Shown here in pieces: positions 8,921 to 19,087 of a stretch of DNA of 64,000 nucleotides. The DNA is taken from contig JANPZW010000013.1 of the NCBI GenBank assembly GCA_024707385.1, positions 62,001 through 126,000 on the forward strand. Reading direction: 5' to 3'. The first letter of the stretch is position 1. Every line of letters starts with the position of its first letter. The notes beneath the pieces are model-generated. The model was not told the origin of the DNA, did no database searches, and worked only from the letters and a program-made list of their open reading frames with translations. Source of the DNA: Cellvibrionaceae bacterium. Its GTDB lineage: Bacteria > Pseudomonadota > Gammaproteobacteria > Pseudomonadales > Cellvibrionaceae. The position numbers were made by a program, and so were the translations under genes.

Positions 8921-10852
8921 AACACCTTCACGTACAAAGCCCTGCGAAACTCCGTATAGGTTGGTGCAACCCCGAATTCAGGATGCGAGGAGTCGAGAAG
9001 ATTCTGCCCCACCGCCGATAATTCCACGCTGGGGCTTAAGCGCCAGCCACAGCGCAGGTCGAGGGAGGAATAGCCCGGTGTCGCTATGCTCTCCCCGCCG
9101 AGCTCGCCGACGCGGCGGAAAAAAGCTTCCACCTCGAGGTTATCGGTCAACGCTAGAGAAGAGCCGCAGCTGCCAGTAAATATCGGGATCGCGGCGCGCC
9201 ACATTGGTCGTTTCCAAAGTGTCTCTACTCTGCGGCAGCAGATCCATATCCAACTTTTGCGCCACCAAGCCCGCACTCAACCGCCAATGATCAGAAACCT
9301 GCCAACCGCCCCAGAATTCAATGCCATAGACATCTGCTTCCGCCAGATTGCGAAATCGCGTCATGCCATCCTCGCCGGGCTCGAGTGTGCGCAGACGGTC
9401 GTACTGACTGAAAAACAGAGTGGAGGAAAACGACAAATCCCGCCGCGGCTGGGCGCGGTAGCCAATCTCGGCGACCCGCGCGATTTCCGCGGTGAAATCC
9501 GCATCGCTGGCGTGTACATATTCGTTTTGCTCAGCCGCCGGATCCGGTCTGGCCACAAAGAACTCGCGATCAAAACGCGACGGTGAGCGCACCGAGCGCG
9601 ACAGAGCTCCCCACAGCAGGTAATTGGCGCTGCGGGGGGCATAGGACAAACGCACGTTGGGCAGGGATTCCCAGCCGGTATAAGGGTTGCGGGCGAACTT
9701 GGCCCCGAGGGTCAGATGCACCGCATCGAACAGGTCTATGTCGTTCTGGGCGAACAAATTGGTCCAATTCATCAATTTGTGCGCGGGTATGAACTCAACC
9801 CCGGCACTGCCCACCGCGTTATCGTGCGCGCGCCGGTAGCCGCCGCCCCAGACCAAGTTGTGACGCCGCCCCAGGCGCATGCTGTGCTGCAGATCGAGAT
9901 CGAAGGTATTCAGATGCTCGTCGAAGAAATCCGGGTGGTAGCGCTGCTGATGATCCAGATAAGCCTGGGATACCACCTCCGAACCACCATCTAGCTGCTG
10001 CCGGAAGCGCGCCAACAGATGCGCGCCGGTCAACTCCCCATCACCCTGACCCGGATTCTGCTGCAAGCGGGCGCTGAGCATCTCCGCTTGCAGCGTCACA
10101 TGCCTGCCCTCCTCCAGCCAATCCGTGCGCAAACCCGCCGTGGTGCGGTGCAGGCCGCTGTTATCGGACAAATGCTGGGCAGTCGTCATATCGTCGTGAT
10201 AATGATGTTTGGCGTAGACGCGAAAATGCCCATTGTCGCCAAAGTGGCCGCCGTATCGACTCACCACTTGCCGCTCGTTCATGCTACCGCCCACTGCCAA
10301 CAGGGTACCCTGGGTGGCGTCAGCGGATTTGGTGGTGACATTGATCACCCCGTTGACCGCATTCAGGCCCCACAGAGTGGAACCCGGTCCGCTTACCACT
10401 TCGATACGCTCCACATCCTCCAGCATGACGGTCTGTGCATCCCAGAAGACGCCGGAAAAGAGCGGTGAATACACCGCGCGGCCGTCGACCATCACCAGAA
10501 GTTTGTTCGCCAGCGAGTTGTTGAAACCGCGTGCGGTAATGGCATAACTGCGCGCGTCCACCCGCGCCACTTGCAGATTGGGCGCGAGGCGCAGTGCCTC
10601 CGGCAGCGAGGTGGCGCCGGAGCGGCGGATGTCTTCGCCGGTGATGACATAGATGGAACCCGCCGCCGTGGCGAGCGGCGCCGGGCGGCGGGATACGGAG
10701 GTGACAGGCAGACGCGCCAGCTCTTCAATACTGAGATCGGCGAGAGATACGGGTGTGGTTTCTTCGCTTTGACTGCTGGCGGGTGCAGCCCAGCTGATCA
10801 CCCAGATGAGCGCGAGATACGGCAGGAAGGAAAAGAAAGTGCAACGTGGCAA
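8908..10852 (-). CDS. TonB-dependent outer-membrane receptor, frameshifted near its 3' end
   Basis: About 648 residues: signal peptide, plug domain (YVITGEDIRRSGATSLPEALR, VMVDGRAVYSP, VERIEVVSGPGSTLWG), then a beta-barrel. The long frame stops at 9140, but the typical C-terminus, ending in a Phe (RALYVKVLWEF), is found in another frame that ends at 8908. One extra base in a CT-rich stretch at about 9153-9167 explains the break. The start is a TTG at 10852 with GAGGA seven bases upstream. The short SLADLSIEELARLPVTSVSRR segment before the plug is typical of receptors encoded beside YfiR-like proteins. The ligand is unknown; this receptor class may sense or import a small hydrophobic or metal compound. 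Confidence 0.9.
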
Positions 10853-11023
10853 CCGGCGTTCCTCGGATATGAAACCGCTTCATCTCTTGCGAAGCTGAAA
10901 GCCCTCAAGCACCGGTTTATGGCGCCCGAAGCCGCCGCCCTACGGCGGAATGACAGGCATCATAAACCATAGAGAAGTGGAAATCACCGAGGCAAAAAGC
11001 TTGTCAAGCCATTGAATTTAATT

Positions 11024-11054
11024 GAAAAAACGAAGCGGGACATAAAATGTCCTC
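11024..11054 (-). terminator. Weak terminator after ribA
   Basis: On the minus strand a short stem (GGACAT / ATGTCC) lies 37 bases after the ribA stop and is followed, eight bases later, by six T. The stem is short, so this is tentative. Confidence 0.4.
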
Positions 11055-11088
11055 TATTTCCGCAAGCGCAGCAGTGAGCCGACAAGGC

Positions 11089-11688
11089 TTAAGAGGATTC
11101 GCCGTCGAACAGATGGCCGAGCTTGCCGCGCTTGGTTTCCAGGTAATTCTGGTTGTGGGGATTGCGTCCGGTCTCATGCTTGAGACGTTCCGTCACCTGG
11201 ACGCCCTGCTCTTCCAGCGCCTTGATTTTGCGCGGGTTGTTGGTCATAAGCTTCACCTGCCGGATGCCGAAATGTTCAAACATCGGCCGCAGCAGCGAGT
11301 AGTCGCGCATATCCGCGCCAAAGCCGAGCTGCTCGTTGGCTTCCACCGTATCCGCGCCTTTGTCCTGCAGATGGTAGGCACGGATCTTGTTGAGCAGGCC
11401 AATACCGCGCCCTTCCTGGCGCAGATAAAAAATCGCCCCGCGCCCCGCGAGCGCGATTTTGTGCATCGCGGCTTGTAACTGAGCACCACAATCGCAGCGC
11501 AGGCTGAACAGCGCATCGCCGGTCAGACATTCCGAGTGCACACGGATGAGCACTGGCCCGGGGGTGCTCACGTCGCCCAGGGTCAGAACCACGTGCTCCT
11601 TCTCCGTCGCGGAGTCGCTGAAGCCGTGCATTTCGAACATGCCCCAGGGAGTGGGCAGTTTGGAGGATTCAACAAAGGTAATTGCCAC
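11089..11688 (-). CDS. ribA: GTP cyclohydrolase II
   Basis: Catalyses the first committed step of riboflavin synthesis, opening GTP to a diaminopyrimidine phosphate with release of formate. The zinc ligands fall at Cys54, Cys65 and Cys67 ([16 protein letters not shown]) when the GTG at 11688 is used, the same numbering as E. coli RibA. Together with AGGA five bases upstream, this supports that start over the TTG at 11700. The catalytic segment [12 protein letters not shown] and the C-terminal MTNNPRKI motif are intact. It is the last gene of the nrdR-rib-nusB-thiL-pgpA operon. A second, incomplete copy of this domain is fused to ribB in ribBA upstream, so this gene must carry the activity. 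Confidence 0.95.
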   Translation of the reverse strand: MAITFVESSKLPTPWGMFEMHGFSDSATEKEHVVLTLGDVSTPGPVLIRVHSECLTGDALFSLRCDCGAQLQAAMHKIALAGRGAIFYLRQEGRGIGLLNKIRAYHLQDKGADTVEANEQLGFGADMRDYSLLRPMFEHFGIRQVKLMTNNPRKIKALEEQGVQVTERLKHETGRNPHNQNYLETKRGKLGHLFDGESS

Positions 11689-11706
11689 TTCAGTCCTCAA
11701 GCGGGC

Positions 11707-12204
11707 TCAGCCCGAAAGATAAATCAGCACCTGCAGGCACGCCGCCGCGGGAACCGCCGCTAGCACATCGTCGAGCATGATGCCGAAACCGCCGCCCACA
11801 CGTCGGTCAATCAGCCCGATGGGCCAGGGTTTGACCATATCGAAGATGCGGAACAGGACAAACCCCGCCAGCACCCAGTACCACTCCAGCGGCACCGCCG
11901 TCATGGTGAGCCAAAAGCCGACAAACTCGTCCCAGACAATGCCGCCGTGGTCGTGCACGCCTAGCTTGCGAGCGGTGCGATGACAAAAATAAATGCCGAG
12001 CAGGAAGGTTACCACCAGCATGGCGATGTACATGGGCAGCGAGAGAAAGTGCGCCGCCAGCAGATAAAAAGGAATCGCGGCGAGCGTACCCATGGTCCCC
12101 GGCACCCAGGGCGCTAGGCCGGAGCCGAACCCGAAGGCCAGCAGCGCGGCGGGGTCGCGCATCAGGTCCCGCAGCTGCGGGTTCACCTCAGCCAAAATGA
12201 TCAT
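11707..12204 (-). CDS. pgpA: Phosphatidylglycerophosphatase A
   Basis: 165 residues with several membrane segments. It dephosphorylates phosphatidylglycerophosphate to phosphatidylglycerol in the inner membrane. Family motifs are present: FGFGSGLAPWVPGTMGTL, the DHGGIVWDEFVG acidic motif, and FRIFDMVKPWPI followed by GFGIMLDDVLA. The ATG at 12204 overlaps the end of thiL by 17 bases; a GTG just after the thiL stop (12186) is an alternative start. The gene order thiL-pgpA-ribA is common in gammaproteobacteria. Confidence 0.94.
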   Translation of the reverse strand: MIILAEVNPQLRDLMRDPAALLAFGFGSGLAPWVPGTMGTLAAIPFYLLAAHFLSLPMYIAMLVVTFLLGIYFCHRTARKLGVHDHGGIVWDEFVGFWLTMTAVPLEWYWVLAGFVLFRIFDMVKPWPIGLIDRRVGGGFGIMLDDVLAAVPAAACLQVLIYLSG

Positions 12205-13144
12205 ACCCTTTGCGTTCCAGCTCGAACGGTTTGCCGTTCTTCACCAGGAGCAGTTCATGTTTGTTGGTGATTTTGCCGATCGCCGTCGCCACTATCCGGC
12301 CCTCGCGAATCCAGTTCTCCAGTTTGCCGACCTGCTCTCGCGGCACGGTGAAACACAGCTGATAGTCGTCGCCGCCGGTGAGCGCCCATTCCTGCGCCTG
12401 GGCCTCGTTGGTATAGCTGCTCCAGTGCTCGGAAATCGGCAGGCGCGCCACATCAATCATCGCGCCTACGCCGCTGGCTTCGCAGATCTTGGCGAGATCG
12501 GCGTAGAGCCCATCAGATACATCTATGGCGGCAGACGCGGTACCCACCAGCATCTCCCCTTCGATAATTCGCGGCGTGGGGGCGTAAAAGCGCTTGAGCA
12601 GATAGCTGAAGGAGCCGGGGGCGACGGTCATTTTCTTTTCGATCACCTTGAGCGCGGCGGCGCCGTCGCCCAGATTGCCGGTGACATAGACAATATCGTC
12701 CGGCCGGGCACCGGCGCGACGCAGCGCCTTGCCCGGCTCCACCGAGCCGTGGACCTGCACGGTAATGCAAAGGGGGCCGCGGGTGGTGTCGCCGCCAATC
12801 AGGCTGCATTCGTAGCGGTTGGCGATGGAAAACACCCCATCGGCAAACGCGGCGACCCAATCAGGGTCGGCCTCCGGCAAGGTCAGCGCCAGGGTAAACC
12901 AGTGCGGACGCGCGCCCATGGCGGCGAGATCGCTCAGGGCGGCGCACATTACCCGCACCCCTATACGCTCCGGCGCGGTACCGTAGGGAAAGTGCATACC
13001 GTCCACCATGGTATCGATCGACATCACCAACTGCCGCCCCTCCGGTGGATTCACCACCGCACAGTCATCACCTATGCCCTGCAGCACATCGCTGCCGATA
13101 GGTGCGCGGGCGAAATAGGTGTTGATGAGGCCGAATTCATCCAT
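12188..13144 (-). CDS. thiL: Thiamine-monophosphate kinase
   Basis: 318 residues of the AIR-synthase/ThiL fold. It phosphorylates thiamine monophosphate to the active cofactor thiamine diphosphate. Diagnostic motifs include GIGDDCAVV near the N-terminus, MSIDTMVDGMHF, SLIGGDTTRG, AIDVSDGLYADL and TGGDDYQLCF, which form the Mg-ATP and substrate sites. The start codon lies two bases after the nusB stop, consistent with one operon transcript. Confidence 0.96.
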   Translation of the reverse strand: MDEFGLINTYFARAPIGSDVLQGIGDDCAVVNPPEGRQLVMSIDTMVDGMHFPYGTAPERIGVRVMCAALSDLAAMGARPHWFTLALTLPEADPDWVAAFADGVFSIANRYECSLIGGDTTRGPLCITVQVHGSVEPGKALRRAGARPDDIVYVTGNLGDGAAALKVIEKKMTVAPGSFSYLLKRFYAPTPRIIEGEMLVGTASAAIDVSDGLYADLAKICEASGVGAMIDVARLPISEHWSSYTNEAQAQEWALTGGDDYQLCFTVPREQVGKLENWIREGRIVATAIGKITNKHELLLVKNGKPFELERKGYDHFG

Positions 13145-13146
13145 GG

Positions 13147-13614
13147 TCAGTCTGCGCTCCGCCGCGCCGCCTGGACTTCCACCAGCCGCAAGCGGCCGGC
13201 CACTCGATCCAGAACACCGTTGACGAACTTGTAGCTGTCGGTGGCGCCGAACTTCTTCGCCAGACGCAACCCTTCGTTGATCACCACTTTATAGGGCACA
13301 TCGACGCGAAAGCGCAGCTCGTAGGTGCCCATGCGCAACAGCGCTAGGCTGATGGGGTCGATCTCGTTCAGAGCCAGATCGGTGACGAAAGGCAGAAAGT
13401 CCGTCTCGATCACCGAAAGATTGGCGGGCACTTGATGCAGCAATTCGTGGAAATAGGTTTTATCGACATTTGTCATGTCGTTGTCTGTATAGAATTCCGC
13501 CTCAATCACATTGAGCGGATTTTTGGTTACCGACCACTGGTAAAGCGCCTGCATGGCGTAGTGGCGCGCCCTGCTGCGCAGGGCCGGTAGGTTCTGTTGT
13601 TCTGCGTTGCTCAT
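13147..13614 (-). CDS. nusB: Transcription antitermination factor NusB
   Basis: 155 residues, all-helical NusB fold. With NusE (S10) it binds boxA RNA to prevent premature termination of rRNA transcription. Recognised by RHYAMQALYQW near the N-terminus, PISLALLRMGTYEL in the middle and VINEGLRLAKKFGATDSYKFVNGVLD at the C-terminus (abridged here to its recognised parts: VINEGL, LAKKFG, KFVNGVLD). The ATG at 13614 (MSNAEQQ) fits the family; the frame is open to 13716 but that part is another-frame ribH sequence. It lies between ribH and thiL, the usual position. Confidence 0.95.
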   Translation of the reverse strand: MSNAEQQNLPALRSRARHYAMQALYQWSVTKNPLNVIEAEFYTDNDMTNVDKTYFHELLHQVPANLSVIETDFLPFVTDLALNEIDPISLALLRMGTYELRFRVDVPYKVVINEGLRLAKKFGATDSYKFVNGVLDRVAGRLRLVEVQAARRSAD

Positions 13615-13660
13615 GGTACTTGCTCGTATTCGTACTTGCTTGAAAGGCTCCCGCCTTGGC

Positions 13661-14122
13661 TCAGAGTTTGCCCAGCAGGGAAACCATTTCAAGCGCCGTG
13701 AGGGCCGCCTCCGCACCTTTGTTGCCCGCCTTGGTACCGGAGCGCTCGATCGCCTGCTCGATGGTATCCACGGTCAAGACGCCGAAGGTCACGGGAATAC
13801 CCGCATCGAGAGAAACCTGGGCCAAGCCCTTGGTGCACTCGCCCGCCACATATTCAAAATGCGGGGTGCCGCCGCGAATCACCGCGCCCAATGCGACAAT
13901 CGCACTGTAACCGCCGGCGCGCGCCAGTTTCTGCGCCACCAGAGGCATTTCAAAAGCACCCGGGACATAGACCACGTCGATCTGGTCGTCTTTGACGCCG
14001 TGGCGGCGCAAAGCGTCGAGGGCACCTTCTTTCAAATGTTCTACGACAAAACTGTTCCAGCGGCTTACCAGCAGAACGTACTTGCCGTCCGCCGATTGGA
14101 AGTTACCCTCGATCACTTTCAT
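13661..14122 (-). CDS. ribH: 6,7-dimethyl-8-ribityllumazine synthase
   Basis: 153 residues. It condenses the pyrimidine and dihydroxybutanone phosphate to lumazine, the penultimate step to riboflavin. The substrate-loop motifs are intact: [31 protein letters not shown] (with the catalytic His) and [15 protein letters not shown]. The true start is the ATG at 14122 ([10 protein letters not shown]), 20 bases after the corrected ribBA stop. An open frame running further upstream is out-of-frame ribBA sequence. Confidence 0.96.
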   Translation of the reverse strand: MKVIEGNFQSADGKYVLLVSRWNSFVVEHLKEGALDALRRHGVKDDQIDVVYVPGAFEMPLVAQKLARAGGYSAIVALGAVIRGGTPHFEYVAGECTKGLAQVSLDAGIPVTFGVLTVDTIEQAIERSGTKAGNKGAEAALTALEMVSLLGKL

Positions 14123-14142
14123 ATGCTTTCCGTTATTTCTCT

Positions 14143-15251
14143 TCAAACGTTTTGGATGTATTCCACCACTTCCAGATTGAATCCGGAAATAGCATTGAAT
14201 TTGTACGGCGCGCTCATCAGCCGCATCTTGTGCACACCCAGATCCTGCAGGATCTGCGATCCGGTGCCCACTTGTTTGTACGCCAGCTGACGGCTGGGAT
14301 TGCGCGGTTTGCCGGTCATGATCCAGTCGATGCTTCTCTTCGATCTTCGGTAGTCTCGTTGTGACAGATGAGCACCACCACACCTCGGCCCTCGGCGGCG
14401 ATCTTGCGCAACGCCGCCTGGCTGGTCCAGGGTTTTTCATCCTCACCACCGGGCCACAGGGCCATCAGATCCCGCGCCGTGCTGCCCACGTGCACCCGCA
14501 CCAGGGTCGGCTCCGCCGGATCTATAACACCCTTGATCAGTGCAAAATGGCGTTCGCCGCGGGCGCCGTCGAGATAGGTTTTTAAGGTGAATTCGCCGTA
14601 CAGCGTCTGCACCTGCCGCTCATTGATGCATTCAATGGTCTTCTCATGCACCGTCCGGTACTGGATCAGGTCGGCAATGGTACCGATCTTCAAATCGTGC
14701 AGCTTGGCGAACTTTTCCAGATCGGGCCGGCGCGCCATGGTGCCATCATCGTTCATGATTTCGACAATGACCGAGGCGGGCTCAAGCCCGGCCAGACGGG
14801 CCAGATCGCAGCCGGCTTCAGTATGGCCGGCGCGCGTCAGAACACCGCCAGGCTGCGCCATCACCGGGAAGATATGACCCGGTTGCACTATGTCTTTCGA
14901 CACAGCGTTTTTATTCACTGCGGCCAGCACGGTGCGGGCGCGATCGGCGGCGCTGATCCCGGTGGAGACGCCCTCCGCCGCTTCAATGGACACCGTGAAA
15001 TTGGTGCGGTGGCTGGCGTGGTTTTCCGCCACCATCAGCGGCAGACCCAACTGGCGGCAGCGCGCTTCGGTCAGCGTAAGGCAGATCAACCCGCGGGCGT
15101 TGCGCGCCATGAAGTTGATATCCTCCGGCCGCACCTTCTCTGCCGCCATGATGAGGTCACCCTCATTCTCTCGATCCTCGTCATCCATCAGGATCACCAT
15201 CTTGCCCTGGCGGATGTCTTCGATGATGTCTGCGATGCTATTGAGATTCAC
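14143..15251 (-). CDS. ribBA: Bifunctional-type RibBA: DHBP synthase with degenerate cyclohydrolase domain, frameshifted
   Basis: N-terminal RibB (about residues 1-200) makes dihydroxybutanone phosphate from ribulose 5-phosphate; the acidic active-site motif [11 protein letters not shown] and [14 protein letters not shown] are intact. The C-terminal RibA-like domain lacks the zinc cysteines: the region that should hold them reads [12 protein letters not shown]. It is probably not a working cyclohydrolase, as in many gammaproteobacteria. The frame ends at 14316, but the expected C-terminus ([19 protein letters not shown], ending EVVEYIQNV) continues in another frame to 14143. One base is missing at about 14340-14347. 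The corrected length is about 369 residues. The start is a GTG at 15251 with AGGAG six bases upstream. Confidence 0.93.
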
Positions 15252-15314
15252 GAATAACTCCTGTGAATGTGACTAAGCGACGGGGGAGGCGTCTCACCGA
15301 GTGCCCTCGCCAAA

Positions 15315-15974
15315 TTACTTATAAAACCCGTTCTCCGCCAAAAACGCTGCGGTAATACCCGAGGAGTCCGGCTGCGCCGCCTTATCCCCCATCAATAGGC
15401 GCTCCAGGTATCGCGCAATCACGTCCACTTCAAGGTTCACCCGAGTCCCCACCTGATAGTGTTGGATCACGGTTTCCTTCAAGGTGTGCGGCACTATATT
15501 CAAATCAAACACAGCGCCTTTGACCGCATTCACCGTCAGACTGGTGCCATCGACGGTGACCGAACCTTTGTGGGCGATGTATTTGGCCAGAACATCCGGA
15601 GCGCGGACCTGGAAACGCTCCGAGCGAGCGTCGCCCTGGCGGCTGACGATTTCGCCGATACCGTCCACATGGCCGCTGACGATATGGCCGCCGAGGCGGG
15701 AGCGCGGCGTCAGGGCCTGCTCAAGATTCACAGCCGTGCCCGGACGCCAGTCGCCCAGAGTGGTCAGACTCAAGGTCTCCCGGGACACATCCGCGCGAAA
15801 ACCATCGCCCAGCTTCTCCACCACCGTCAAACAGATACCGTTGGTGGCGATGGAGTCGCCGAGCTGCACCTGGTGCCAATCGAGGCCGGCTGCGCGCACG
15901 GTCAAGCGCACGTCGCCGCCGATGCTTTTGACTTCGACCACTGTGCCGGTTGTTTCAATAATGCCGGTAAACAT
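15315..15974 (-). CDS. ribE: Riboflavin synthase alpha chain
   Basis: 219 residues made of two homologous lumazine-binding barrels, starting with the canonical MFTGIIETTG. It dismutates two lumazine molecules to riboflavin and a pyrimidine. Motifs seen are NGICLTVV in the first half, GGHIVSGHVDG between the halves and GTSLTVNAV in the second half. The last 20 residues (PDSSGITAAFLAENGFYK) form the usual trimerisation tail. It starts 11 bases after the ribD stop. The name follows the E. coli ribC/ribE nomenclature. Confidence 0.95.
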   Translation of the reverse strand: MFTGIIETTGTVVEVKSIGGDVRLTVRAAGLDWHQVQLGDSIATNGICLTVVEKLGDGFRADVSRETLSLTTLGDWRPGTAVNLEQALTPRSRLGGHIVSGHVDGIGEIVSRQGDARSERFQVRAPDVLAKYIAHKGSVTVDGTSLTVNAVKGAVFDLNIVPHTLKETVIQHYQVGTRVNLEVDVIARYLERLLMGDKAAQPDSSGITAAFLAENGFYK

Positions 15975-15985
15975 AGGCTGCTCTG

Positions 15986-17110
15986 TTACACCAGGGTTTG
16001 AGGTTGCGGCGGTCGAATGCGGGCGAGAAACCGCCAATCGTCACCGATGCGGCGCACGTCATCGATCTCCAACTGCACCGCCTCTTCCATAAAGGATAGT
16101 GGCAGGTCGAACAGTGGGCGCGCGCTGCTGCCCAGCAACTTGGGTGCGGTATAGATAATCAGTTCGTCGATCAAGCCGGCGCGCAAAAAACCGCCCGCCA
16201 GAGTCGGACCGGCTTCCACCAAAACTTCGTTACAACCGCGCTCGGCCAACTTCTTGACCAGGGCATGCAGATCGACAGCGCCCGCGATACTCGGCATGCC
16301 CCAGATTTCCGCACCAATCTGCGGGCGGCTGAAAGCGCAAGTGGCAATTGCGGTGGCGCCCGACATACGCAGGAGGCGAGCCTCCGGCGGCGTGCGCAGG
16401 CGGCTGTCCACCACCACCCGCAGAGGTTGTCGCGGGTCAGCGCCGAACTCCGCGCCGCGCACCGTCAGCGCCGGGTCATCTTTTAAAACGGTGGTGATAC
16501 CGGTGACTATGGCGCAGGAGCGGGCGCGCCAATGCTGCACATCCACCCGCGCCGGCTCACCTGTGATCCAGAAACTTTCGCCAGAAGCCATGGCGGTGCG
16601 GCCGTCGAGACTCATCGCCAGCTTGCAGCGCACCCACGGGCGGCCAGTCGTCATACGCTGGATAAAACCAGGATTCAGCGCCCGCACCTGAGCTTCTAAC
16701 ACCGGGCCGCGCACGCGAATGCCCGCCGCACGCAACCGCTCCAGCCCCTGTCCGCTAACCCGGGGGTTGGGGTCTTCCATGCCGTAGACCACTTCGACGA
16801 CACCAGCGGCAACGAGGGCCTCACTGCAGGGTCCTGTGCGACCGTGGTGATTGCATGGTTCGAGGGTGACATAGGCAGTTGCGCCGCGCGCCGCTGCGCC
16901 AGCCTGACGTAAAGCTTCCACCTCCGCATGGGCCTCTCCGGCCTTGCGGTGAAACCCTTCGGCAAGCAGTTTTCCATCGGCGCCGACCAGAACGCAGCCC
17001 ACCCGAGGATTGGGCGTGGTGGTATTCAGCCCCTGCAGCGCCAGCTCACAGGCGCGCTGCATCCAGCGCTCGTCCCGGGCGTTTTGCGCCGCAACGGCAG
17101 CCTGGCTCAT
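15986..17110 (-). CDS. ribD: Bifunctional pyrimidine deaminase / reductase RibD
   Basis: 374 residues. The N-terminal zinc deaminase domain (HAEVEAL and [13 protein letters not shown] zinc motifs) acts on the GTP cyclohydrolase II product. The C-terminal NADPH-dependent reductase domain ([35 protein letters not shown]) reduces the ribose side chain. The ATG at 17110 overlaps the corrected nrdR stop by ATGA. In the raw sequence nrdR and ribD appear as one 526-residue protein; this is an artefact of an nrdR frameshift, not a natural fusion. Confidence 0.95.
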   Translation of the reverse strand: MSQAAVAAQNARDERWMQRACELALQGLNTTTPNPRVGCVLVGADGKLLAEGFHRKAGEAHAEVEALRQAGAAARGATAYVTLEPCNHHGRTGPCSEALVAAGVVEVVYGMEDPNPRVSGQGLERLRAAGIRVRGPVLEAQVRALNPGFIQRMTTGRPWVRCKLAMSLDGRTAMASGESFWITGEPARVDVQHWRARSCAIVTGITTVLKDDPALTVRGAEFGADPRQPLRVVVDSRLRTPPEARLLRMSGATAIATCAFSRPQIGAEIWGMPSIAGAVDLHALVKKLAERGCNEVLVEAGPTLAGGFLRAGLIDELIIYTAPKLLGSSARPLFDLPLSFMEEAVQLEIDDVRRIGDDWRFLARIRPPQPQTLV

Positions 17111-17566
17111 TCCGGGTCCTGCTCCAGATGGTCGAGGGCCTGACGGAATTCGCTGATGTCCTGAAAGCTGCGGTAGACCGAGGCAAACCGCACGTAGGCG
17201 ACGCCGTCCAGAGTGCGCAGCGCCTCCATCACTTTTTTCACCCACATAGCGAGCTTTCACCTCGCGCTCGCCGGTGGCTTGCAGGTGCTGCTTTATAGAA
17301 TTGATCGTGGCTTCTATCCGCTCGACGCTGACCGGGCGCTTTTCCAGCGCCTTCAATAAGCCGTGGCGCAGCTTCTGCTCGTCAAAAGGCTCGCGGGTGC
17401 CGTCGCTCTTGATGATGCGGGGCATCAACAGCTCTGCCACCTCAAAGGTGGTAAAACGCTCGTGGCAACTGAGGCATTCGCGTCGGCGGCGCACCTGGCC
17501 ACCATCTGCCACCAGACGGGAATCAATTACTTTGGTGTCGGCTTGGTTGCAGAACGGGCAGTGCAC
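17107..17566 (-). CDS. nrdR: Transcriptional repressor NrdR, frameshifted in the given sequence
   Basis: Zinc-ribbon (Cys3, Cys6, Cys31, Cys34) plus ATP-cone repressor of ribonucleotide reductase genes; it senses the dATP/ATP ratio. After residue EKK the frame is broken in a run of six T at 17233-17238. With five T it reads [19 protein letters not shown] and ends EQDPE at 17107, the standard NrdR C-terminus, giving 152 residues. The stop then overlaps the ribD start. NrdR heads the riboflavin operon, as in Pseudomonas. The frameshift removes most of the ATP cone and would fuse it to RibD, so it is almost certainly a sequence error. Confidence 0.93.
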
Positions 17567-17612
17567 GCAGCAGGGCTCCTGAGTGGCACCAGTCCATGGC
17601 GGAGTACAGGGG

Positions 17613-17636
17613 AAAAGCGGCGGGCCATGGCCCGCC
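17613..17636 (-). terminator. Terminator after glyA
   Basis: On the minus strand a perfect 8-bp stem (GGCGGGCC / GGCCCGCC) is followed by GC and four T, 36 bases after the glyA stop. It separates glyA from the nrdR-rib operon. Confidence 0.75.
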
Positions 17637-17671
17637 TTGAATCATTGAAACCTATCGATCTACGAGTCAGC

Positions 17672-18937
17672 TTATTTGCCGTAAACCGGGAACTTGGCGC
17701 AGATGTTCAGCACTTTTTCTTTCACCGCAGGGATCACCTGGGCGGAAGTGCCGCTTTCCAGGCTCTCCAACACGTCGCACATCCAGTTCGCCAGATCGCG
17801 GCACTCCGCTTCCTTGAACCCGCGGGTGGTGATAGCCGGGGTGCCGACGCGCAGACCACTGGTTACAAAAGGTGAGCGCGGATCATTGGGCACGGCGTTC
17901 TTGTTAACGGTGATATTGGCGTTGCCCAGAGCCTCGTCGGCATCCTTACCGCTGTAGTCTTTGCCGATCAAATCGAGCAGCATCAAATGGTTTTCCGTGC
18001 CACCGGAAACGATTTTGATCCCGCGCTCAATAAACGTAGCGGCCATCGCTTTAGCGTTTTTCACCACCTGCTGCTGGTAGGTTTTGAAATCGGGGCTCAT
18101 GGCTTCTTTGAAGCTCACCGCCTTGGCGGCAATCACATGCATCAAAGGACCACCCTGGCCGCCGGGGAATACCGCGGAGTTGAGCTTTTTCTCGATCTCC
18201 TCGTTAGCTTTGGCGAGGATGATGCCACCCCGCGGACCGCGCAGGGTTTTGTGTGTCGTGGAGGTAGTGACATCCGCAATCTGCACTGGCGACGGATAGA
18301 CGCCCGCAGCGACCAGACCGGCAACGTGAGCCATATCCACCAACAGATAAGCGCCGACTTCGTCAGCAATCTCACGGAATTTTTGCCAATCCATCACCTG
18401 GCTGTATGCGGAGAAGCCGGCGACGATCATTTTGGGTTTGTGCTCACGGGCCAGGCGAGCGACTTCTTCATAGTCGACCAGACCGGTATTTGGGTTGAGA
18501 CCGTACTGCACGGCGTTGTAGATCTTGCCGGAGAAATTCACTTTCGCGCCGTGAGTCAAGTGACCGCCGTGGGCGAGGCTCATACCGAGTACGGTGTCGC
18601 CCGGATTCAACAGCGCCTGATAGACCGCAGAGTTGGCCTGAGAACCTGAGTGGGGCTGGACGTTGGCGTAGTCGGCACCGAACAGGGCCTTGGCGCGGTC
18701 AATCGCTAGGGCTTCGGCCTGATCGACGTATTCACAACCGCCGTAATAACGCTTGCTGGGATAACCTTCAGCATATTTATTGGTGAGTTTGGTGCCCTGA
18801 GCGACCATGACAAGTGGGCTGGCATAGTTTTCCGAAGCGATCAGCTCAATATGTTCCTCCTGGCGGAGGCTCTCACTCTCGATGGCTTGCCACAGTTCCG
18901 GGTCAAACTGGGCGAGGGTCAGGGTCTTGTCAAACAT
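17672..18937 (-). CDS. glyA: Serine hydroxymethyltransferase
   Basis: 421 residues; PLP enzyme converting serine and tetrahydrofolate to glycine and methylene-tetrahydrofolate. The PLP lysine lies in [15 protein letters not shown]. The N-terminal [10 protein letters not shown] and [14 protein letters not shown] motifs and the C-terminal [14 protein letters not shown] are standard. The start at 18937 (MFDKTLTL) is the family start, although the frame is open to 19012. It is divergent from ettA, with about 150 bases between them that contain both promoters. Confidence 0.97.
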   Translation of the reverse strand: MFDKTLTLAQFDPELWQAIESESLRQEEHIELIASENYASPLVMVAQGTKLTNKYAEGYPSKRYYGGCEYVDQAEALAIDRAKALFGADYANVQPHSGSQANSAVYQALLNPGDTVLGMSLAHGGHLTHGAKVNFSGKIYNAVQYGLNPNTGLVDYEEVARLAREHKPKMIVAGFSAYSQVMDWQKFREIADEVGAYLLVDMAHVAGLVAAGVYPSPVQIADVTTSTTHKTLRGPRGGIILAKANEEIEKKLNSAVFPGGQGGPLMHVIAAKAVSFKEAMSPDFKTYQQQVVKNAKAMAATFIERGIKIVSGGTENHLMLLDLIGKDYSGKDADEALGNANITVNKNAVPNDPRSPFVTSGLRVGTPAITTRGFKEAECRDLANWMCDVLESLESGTSAQVIPAVKEKVLNICAKFPVYGK

Positions 18938-19087
18938 GGGAATCCTCAAACGGGTCTGGCAAACGAAGGGCGGGGATTGTACACCAAAAGGCCAGGGAGG
19001 CAGACAGCACAAACATTGAAATCCCCTCTGCGCAGGGCTAATCTGCGCGGCACTGTCTCCACCCCCTCCTTTTTTGAGGTCTGCCTA

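Noticed and set aside
14123..15314. FMN riboswitch upstream of ribBA or ribE
   Set aside because: The gaps (20-63 bases) are too short and lack the conserved RFN pairing segments.
15986..17566. A 526-residue NrdR-RibD fusion protein
   Set aside because: The join depends on an extra T at 17233-17238. Correcting it restores separate full-length nrdR and ribD with a standard ATGA overlap.
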